From an uncultured Collinsella sp. (lineage in GTDB: Bacteria > Actinomycetota > Coriobacteriia > Coriobacteriales > Coriobacteriaceae): a DNA stretch of 64,000 nt. The translations under genes and the position numbers were made by a program. Location of the stretch: positions 6,093 through 70,092 of the forward strand of contig CAJLTA010000009.1 of NCBI GenBank assembly GCA_905209455.1, written 5' to 3'. Under the pieces are notes generated by a model. The model was not told the origin of the DNA and did no database searches. It worked only from the letters and a program-made list of their open reading frames with translations. Of the stretch, positions 60,166 through 64,000 are shown piece by piece; the first letter of the stretch is position 1; the number at the start of each line of letters is the position of its first letter.

Positions 60166-60262
60166 GGAGGCCCCGTTCACCCTACGCTTATCCCTTGCGC
60201 TCACCTGGCTTTGCCAGAAGTCGCGCAATGGGAAAAGCTCCGGGTGAACGGGGCCTCCTTTG
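60166..60262 (+). terminator. Long branched terminator after fba
   Basis: GGAGGCCCCGTTCACCC (60166-60182) pairs perfectly with GGGTGAACGGGGCCTCC (60242-60258), and TTTGTT follows. The 59-nt loop contains further stems (TCCCTTGCGC with GCGCAATGGGA, and CTGGC with GCCAG). A terminator with such a large internal domain is unusual; it may be a stable 3'-end RNA. Confidence 0.7.
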
Positions 60263-60398
60263 TTAACTCGCTACAGGGTTACTGGGCTGAATTCATTTTT
60301 AGAGGTACCGTTTATCGGTGTTGAGGGTTCCTTTATTGGGGCTTTCTTTTTATCTCGCTACAATGGGCTTCAAGAGTTCTAATGACTTGGAGTTTGGT

Positions 60399-61832
60399 AT
60401 GGCTGTTGTTAATGTGTTGCCTTCGGATGGGAAGGTTATTGACGAGGGTCCTGTTGGTTGCTCTGTTGATGTTTGCAATGATGACTTCCGTTTTCTAGAT
60501 GTTGGCTTGCCACCCGAGATTCTGCGTTTAAAGGACGCGGGGTATCTTTCGCAGGCTATTGAGGCCTGCGACCGTCTACTTGCCCAAAATCCCGATCCCT
60601 CGCTTGCTGCCTGCGTTCGTGCCGAGCGGTATCGCATGCTTGAGACGCCGCTTCATTTTTCGGTGTCGCGCGATCGAGCTATTGCGATGATCCGCGAGGA
60701 GTGGCCTGGGTTTACCGAGGAGCAGTTTGACGATCTGATTGACCGTAAGCGTATTGACTGGCGCTTTATCGATGGCGAGCTGTTCGTTCTCGACAACTTC
60801 CTCGATTCGCTTCGCGTATATCCCAAAGAGGTTCCCGGCATGCGTCCCGATCCTACGGACGGAATTGCACTGCGCAACGAGATGCTCAAGGAGGTGGAGT
60901 CACAAAACGGATTGACTCGCGTTATTACGCTTAAGGCGTCCTTGTCTGTCCCCGGCGCTCTAGAGGGGGAGACCGTTCGCGCTTGGCTTCCCGTAGCCGC
61001 CACCTGCCGCCAACAGTCTCAGGTCGAGATTCTCGACATGACGCCGGAGGGTGCTGTTGCTCCCGCGAACGCTTCGGCGCGTACCGCCTCGTGGTCTTCT
61101 TCGAGTGAGCGCTCATTCTCGGTGACTTATCGTTATCACATCGATGCTGCTTATTGTGATGTCTACGATGGCGCACTTCCGGTTCATCCGCGTATGGACG
61201 CGCCTCTGCCCGAGGATATTTCCGAGGACCGTCCGCACATTGCATTCACGCCGTATCTGCAGAAGCTGACGGCCGGTGTTGTTGACGGACTCGTGGATCC
61301 GCTCGATCGCGCCCGTGCTATCTATGATTATCTGACGCAGCATATCGACTATCGCTATCAGCCGCCGTACTTGCTTTTGGGATCTATTGCCGATGACTGC
61401 GCGCATTCGCTCCGCGGCGATTGCGGCGTTATGGCGCTCACGTTTATCACCATGTGCCGTATCGCGGGCGTGCCTGCCCGTTGGCAGAGCGGCCTGTATG
61501 TTGCGCCCGATTCGGTGGGGTCGCACGACTGGGCAGAGTTCTATACGCCGCAGACCGGTTGGCTCAACGCCGACGTGTCATTTGGATCTTCTGCTCGCAG
61601 GATGGGGGAGGAGTGGCGCCGCCGTCACTACTTTGGCAATCTCGACCCATGGCGTATGGTGGCCAACAATCGATTCCAGGCAGAGTTTGAGCCCTCTTTC
61701 GACGGCATGCGCGAGGACCCTTACGATAACCAGATGGGTGAGGCTTCGGTCGACGGTCGCGGATGCCGTCAACGCGAGATGCTACGCACGGTCGAACTCA
61801 TCGAAATGCTCGAAGTTCCATTTTCGGACTAA
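60399..61832 (+). CDS. Transglutaminase-like domain protein
   Basis: This 477-residue cytoplasmic-looking protein has a C-terminal transglutaminase-like domain with Cys342 (LRGDCGVMAL), His376 (SHDWAEF) and Asp392 (NADVSFG), the full catalytic triad. The N-terminal half (about 1-280) has helical and beta parts of unknown fold. The start ATG 60399 has GGAG 6 nt upstream; a GTG at 60318 is the long alternative. Such proteins may act as peptidases or amidases. No signal peptide is seen. Confidence 0.8.
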   Translation: MAVVNVLPSDGKVIDEGPVGCSVDVCNDDFRFLDVGLPPEILRLKDAGYLSQAIEACDRLLAQNPDPSLAACVRAERYRMLETPLHFSVSRDRAIAMIREEWPGFTEEQFDDLIDRKRIDWRFIDGELFVLDNFLDSLRVYPKEVPGMRPDPTDGIALRNEMLKEVESQNGLTRVITLKASLSVPGALEGETVRAWLPVAATCRQQSQVEILDMTPEGAVAPANASARTASWSSSSERSFSVTYRYHIDAAYCDVYDGALPVHPRMDAPLPEDISEDRPHIAFTPYLQKLTAGVVDGLVDPLDRARAIYDYLTQHIDYRYQPPYLLLGSIADDCAHSLRGDCGVMALTFITMCRIAGVPARWQSGLYVAPDSVGSHDWAEFYTPQTGWLNADVSFGSSARRMGEEWRRRHYFGNLDPWRMVANNRFQAEFEPSFDGMREDPYDNQMGEASVDGRGCRQREMLRTVELIEMLEVPFSD

Positions 61833-61871
61833 TCGGTAGAAAGCTGTGATAAACTAACTCACGCATTACGT

Positions 61872-61958
61872 GCCCGAGTGGCGGAATTGGCAGACGCAGT
61901 GGACTCAAAATCCACCGTTGGCAACAACGTGCGAGTTCGAGTCTCGCCTCGGGCACCA
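61872..61958 (+). tRNA. tRNA-Leu (CAA)
   Basis: An 87-nt class II tRNA with acceptor GCCCGAG/CTCGGGC, a D arm, anticodon stem GTGGA/TCCAC with loop CTCAAAA (anticodon CAA), a long variable arm CGTTG/CAACG and a T arm with GTTCGAGTC. The 3' CCA is encoded. The 3' part and downstream terminator are duplicated further on. Confidence 0.95.
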
Positions 61959-61979
61959 TACATGCAAGCGAGCGTTCAA

Positions 61980-62000
61980 GGGGGTTGCGGCCCCCTTTTT
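61980..62000 (+). terminator. Terminator of tRNA-Leu
   Basis: GGGGG (61980-61984) pairs with CCCCC (61991-61995) and five T follow. Confidence 0.8.
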
Positions 62001-62163
62001 CGTGCCGAACTCGCGTGAGCGCGCGAAGCGTTAAGCAAACAGGCCTGTGGCCTGTTTGTAGCGGCGCGTGGCGAGGGCGCCACGCGCCCGAAGCCCGGGG
62101 CTTCGCGAAGCGAAGGCCCTTTGAGTCTCGCCTCGGGCACCATACATGCAAGTGAGCGTTCAA

Positions 62164-62184
62164 GGGGGTTGCGGCCCCCTTTTT
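62164..62184 (+). terminator. Second copy of the tRNA terminator
   Basis: GGGGG (62164-62168) pairs with CCCCC (62175-62179) and five T follow. It lies within the second copy of the direct repeat. Confidence 0.75.
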
Positions 62185-62352
62185 CGTGTACGTAATGTGA
62201 TAACGCGCTGTACGTGTTATTATTCGCAAGGCGTTGTTCCCGCAATGCCCTAAAGAGGAACCCGAGGGTTCCCACCTTTTGGCGCAAATGAGCAGCTGAC
62301 TGGTCATACAACTTAGATTCCCTTCCTCAAATCGAGGAAGTCTATGTGTACG

Positions 62353-62386
62353 ACCTGGTTGCTGAGAAGCGCCGGGTTATTTTTTT
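62353..62386 (+). promoter_or_regulatory. Attenuator-like hairpin in the infC leader
   Basis: ACCTGG (62353-62358) pairs with CCGGGT (62372-62377), with an inner GCT/AGC pair. A T-tract (TTATTTTTTT) ends 6-7 nt before the infC Shine-Dalgarno. This is a rho-independent terminator form in the 5' leader, as expected for attenuation of the infC-rpmI-rplT operon. Other small hairpins lie upstream in the leader (GAACCC/GGGTTC about 62260; CTTCCTC/GAGGAAG about 62323-62340). Confidence 0.6.
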
Positions 62387-62405
62387 ATGAATGGAGGTAG
62401 GGAAA

Positions 62406-62960
62406 ATAGCTAAGTCTGATGACACCCGCATCAACGACGAGATCACTGCATCTTCGTGCCGTTTGATTGGCGTCGATGGCTCTCAGCTCGGCCTGTTCGC
62501 CATCCGCGATGCCCAGCGCGTCGCCGACGATCAGGGTCTCGACCTGGTCGAGATCGCTCCCAACGCGGAGCCGCCGGTCTGCAAGGTCATGGACTACGGT
62601 AAGTTCAAGTACCAGCAGGCCATGAAGGCCAAGGCTGCTCGTAAGAACCAGTCCAAGGTCGAGGTCAAGGAAATGAAGTTCCGACCCAAGATCGACGTTG
62701 GCGACTACGAGACCAAGAAGGGCCACGTTCTGCGTTTCCTCAAGAAGGGCGCACGCGTTAAGATCACCATCATGTTCCGCGGCCGTGAGATGGCTCACCC
62801 GGAGCAGGGCCTTAACGTTCTCGAGCGTCTCGCCGAGGATCTCAAGCCTTACGCTACGGTCGAGTCCAAGCCTAAGATGGAAGGCCGTAACATGCTTATG
62901 CTGCTCGCCCCGATTAAGGGCGCCTTCGATGAGGATAAAGCGGCAAGCGATACCAAGTAA
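62406..62960 (+). CDS. infC: Translation initiation factor IF-3, probable AUA start
   Basis: This 184-residue protein has both IF-3 domains, with RINDEITASSCRLIGVDGSQLG near the N-terminus and KVMDYGKFKYQQAMKAK in the linker, then EMKFRPKID and RFLKKGARVKITIMFRGREM. The start is placed at ATA 62406 because GGAGGT ends 7 nt before it. The only in-frame ATG (62391) overlaps that GGAGGT and has no site of its own. Non-AUG starts in infC allow IF-3 to regulate its own synthesis. The gene heads the operon with rpmI and rplT. Confidence 0.88.
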   Translation: MAKSDDTRINDEITASSCRLIGVDGSQLGLFAIRDAQRVADDQGLDLVEIAPNAEPPVCKVMDYGKFKYQQAMKAKAARKNQSKVEVKEMKFRPKIDVGDYETKKGHVLRFLKKGARVKITIMFRGREMAHPEQGLNVLERLAEDLKPYATVESKPKMEGRNMLMLLAPIKGAFDEDKAASDTK

Positions 62961-62992
62961 CTAGTGTTCTGTAACCGATTAAGGAGTATTTC

Positions 62993-63184
62993 ATGCCTAA
63001 GATGAAGTCCCACAGCGGCACCAAGAAGCGTTTCCGCAAGACTGGTACCGGCAAGCTTATGCGCGCCAAGGCTTTCAAGAGCCACATCCTGAGCAAGAAG
63101 TCCACCAAGCGTAAGCGTGGCTTCCGTCAGGAGACCGAGATCGCCGCTGCCGACCGCAAGGTCATCAAGTCGCGTCTCGCCTAA
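62993..63184 (+). CDS. rpmI: 50S ribosomal protein L35
   Basis: This 63-residue basic protein has the L35 sequence MPKMKSHSGTKKRFRKTGTG and KKSTKRKRGFR. It starts 32 bp after infC with AAGGAG 6 nt upstream. It is part of the infC-rpmI-rplT operon and is the least-ordered of the three in regulation, being co-regulated by L20 in many bacteria. Confidence 0.97.
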   Translation: MPKMKSHSGTKKRFRKTGTGKLMRAKAFKSHILSKKSTKRKRGFRQETEIAAADRKVIKSRLA

Positions 63185-63230
63185 GTTCGCGTTCCCGTTT
63201 TTCGTTTTACCGTCTAGGAGTTGATAGAAC

Positions 63231-63590
63231 ATGGCACGTATTAAGCGCGCTGTTGCCGCCAAGAAGAAGCGCCGTACCGTTATGCACCGTGCGAAGGGTT
63301 ACTACGGTGCCGCTTCGCGTACTTACAAGCATGCTAAAGAGCAGGTCCAGCACTCCCTGCAGTATCAGTATCGTGATCGCCGCAACAAGAAGCGCGAGAT
63401 CCGTTCTCTTTGGATCACTCGTATCAACGCTGCTGCTCGCCTGAACGACATCTCTTACTCTCAGTTCATGCACGGCCTGAAGGTTGCCGGCATCGAGCTC
63501 GACCGCAAGGTCCTGGCTCAGATGGCTTACGAGGACATCGAGTCCTTCAACGAGCTGGCTACCATCGCCAAGAAGGCTCTCGAGGCCTAA
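63231..63590 (+). CDS. rplT: 50S ribosomal protein L20
   Basis: This 119-residue protein has the L20 sequence RIKRAVAAKKKRRTVMHRAKGYYGA and RDRRNKKREIRSLWI. It starts after a TAGGAGTTGATAGAAC site. L20 binds 23S rRNA early in 50S assembly and commonly represses this operon by binding a leader structure. A terminator follows. Confidence 0.97.
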   Translation: MARIKRAVAAKKKRRTVMHRAKGYYGAASRTYKHAKEQVQHSLQYQYRDRRNKKREIRSLWITRINAAARLNDISYSQFMHGLKVAGIELDRKVLAQMAYEDIESFNELATIAKKALEA

Positions 63591-63609
63591 TAGATTCTCT
63601 TGAATCGCT

Positions 63610-63647
63610 AGGGGAGTGTCGCGTTGTGCGCGGCGCTCCCTCTTTTT
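63610..63647 (+). terminator. Terminator after rplT
   Basis: AGGGGAGTGTCGCG (63610-63623) pairs with CGCGGCGCTCCCT (63629-63641) with wobbles, around TTGTG. A five-T run follows. Confidence 0.8.
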
Positions 63648-63652
63648 ATCTG

Positions 63653-64000
63653 AAGCGCGGTTTACATTGCTAAAAGCGCGGGTAGATATACACTTACAGG
63701 TGACCGATCTCTATATATTCCTGAACCAAAGGGTCATCATCTGATACGTGCGGAAGATCCGCACCAGTCTTTCTATTACCTATAGAAAGCAATATGTTGT
63801 GTAGGACTTGTGAAGAGTGGAATTGACGTCCCACATCGCTTCGCGGTCTGGCAATATATCTCCTTGCCGCGCGGCCCGGTGGGACCGGATGAGCCGCAAG
63901 GCGTGCACCTTGAGAACCGGATACTGCGAGGATGGACACCTACGGGTGTCGCATCCGGGCAGACATCGAACCATTTGAAATGGTCTAACTTGGATTTGTT
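63653..64000 (+). other. Probable rRNA operon leader region (no gene seen)
   Basis: This 348-bp stretch has no coding region I trust. A promoter-like TTGCTA (63667-63672), 16-bp spacer and TACACT (63689-63694) opens it. The segment CCTTGAGAACCGGATACTGCG near 63909 matches the conserved sequences found before and between rRNA genes. Hairpins GGATGGACACC/GGGTGTCGCATCC and ACCATT/AATGGT follow. The 16S gene would begin just beyond the right edge. This is an inference from sequence resemblance; no rRNA is inside the window. Confidence 0.4.

Larger units (their letters stand above)
61939..62188. repeat. 66-bp direct repeat of the tRNA-Leu 3' end and terminator
   Basis: The segment 61939-62004 (tRNA 3' end, CCA, trailer and terminator) recurs at 62123-62188 with a single C/T difference. 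Between them lie 118 bp with strong palindromes, such as AAACAGGCC/GGCCTGTTT (62037-62057) and GCGCGTGGCG/CGCCACGCGC (62064-62087). Such duplication of a tRNA 3' end is a classical sign of attachment sites left by an integrating element or of local slippage. Confidence 0.8.

Noticed and set aside
61798..62307. Minus-strand ORF over the tRNA-Leu region
   Set aside because: It translates the antisense of the tRNA, its trailer and the duplicated repeat. It is a known type of spurious ORF.
63694..63939. 81-codon minus-strand ORF at the right edge
   Set aside because: It has no ribosome binding site, no recognisable domain and lies in the region resembling an rRNA leader.

Overview
This window looks like a chromosomal segment of a Coriobacteriia gut actinobacterium, most likely a Collinsella-type organism. 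The evidence is the high-GC codon use, AGGAGG-type ribosome binding sites, anaerobic flavin and Fe-S electron-transfer genes, a fused RecJ-helicase, an LAXTG surface protein and compact operons. The genus is inferred; no 16S sequence lies inside the window.

Layout. 1-2306: a 5'-truncated iron alcohol dehydrogenase and an aldehyde dehydrogenase. 2307-2731: a 27-residue hydrophobic peptide gene whose Shine-Dalgarno is folded into a hairpin, resembling a type I toxin. 2732-5766: a HIRAN protein, an acidic/basic 59-aa protein, a metallophosphoesterase and a DUF2130 coiled-coil protein. 5846-10667 (minus): a Ski2-like helicase and two methyltransferases, TrmB-like and Trm9-like. 10935-15441: an HTH/DUF4097 membrane pair, then Elp3 coupled to a spermidine-synthase-like protein. 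15468-21086 (minus): a three-gene module of TerB_N/TerB_C protein, BrxD-like ATPase and Lhr/BrxHI-like helicase. It resembles a stand-alone phage-defence or DNA-processing system and is the strongest novelty candidate. 21174-25214 (minus): a DUF554 membrane protein, then a five-gene operon of secreted or membrane-anchored proteins.

25560-29185: a putative electron-confurcating lactate dehydrogenase (LctD-like flavoprotein, EtfB, and EtfA with a ferredoxin domain). 29182-34756: HD hydrolase, AzlCD, KdgT-type permease, GGDEF protein and EamA exporter. 34856-38602 (minus): a single-chain PurL. 38787-40349: a CPA2 antiporter followed by a four-copy array of 62-bp palindromic units. 40696-42997 (minus): an SDR oxidoreductase and homoserine dehydrogenase. 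43246-49545: a branched-chain amino acid ABC system with two tandem binding proteins followed by LivHMGF. 49864-52371: CutC, a GalT/HIT-like protein and a bile-acid/sodium-symporter-family protein.

52648-60144: the RecJ-helicase fusion, the bifunctional (p)ppGpp enzyme Rel, an MBL hydrolase and class II fructose-bisphosphate aldolase. 60399-61832: a transglutaminase-like protein. A tRNA-Leu(CAA) follows, whose 3' end and terminator are repeated 184 bp downstream. The infC-rpmI-rplT operon follows; infC seems to start at a rare AUA codon behind an attenuator. The right edge looks like the leader of an rRNA operon.

GGGAC/GTCCC palindromes recur between genes (3869, 17996, 40365-40596, 49739) and look like a REP-type repeat family. 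Most start sites were chosen by Shine-Dalgarno spacing and may differ from automated calls.
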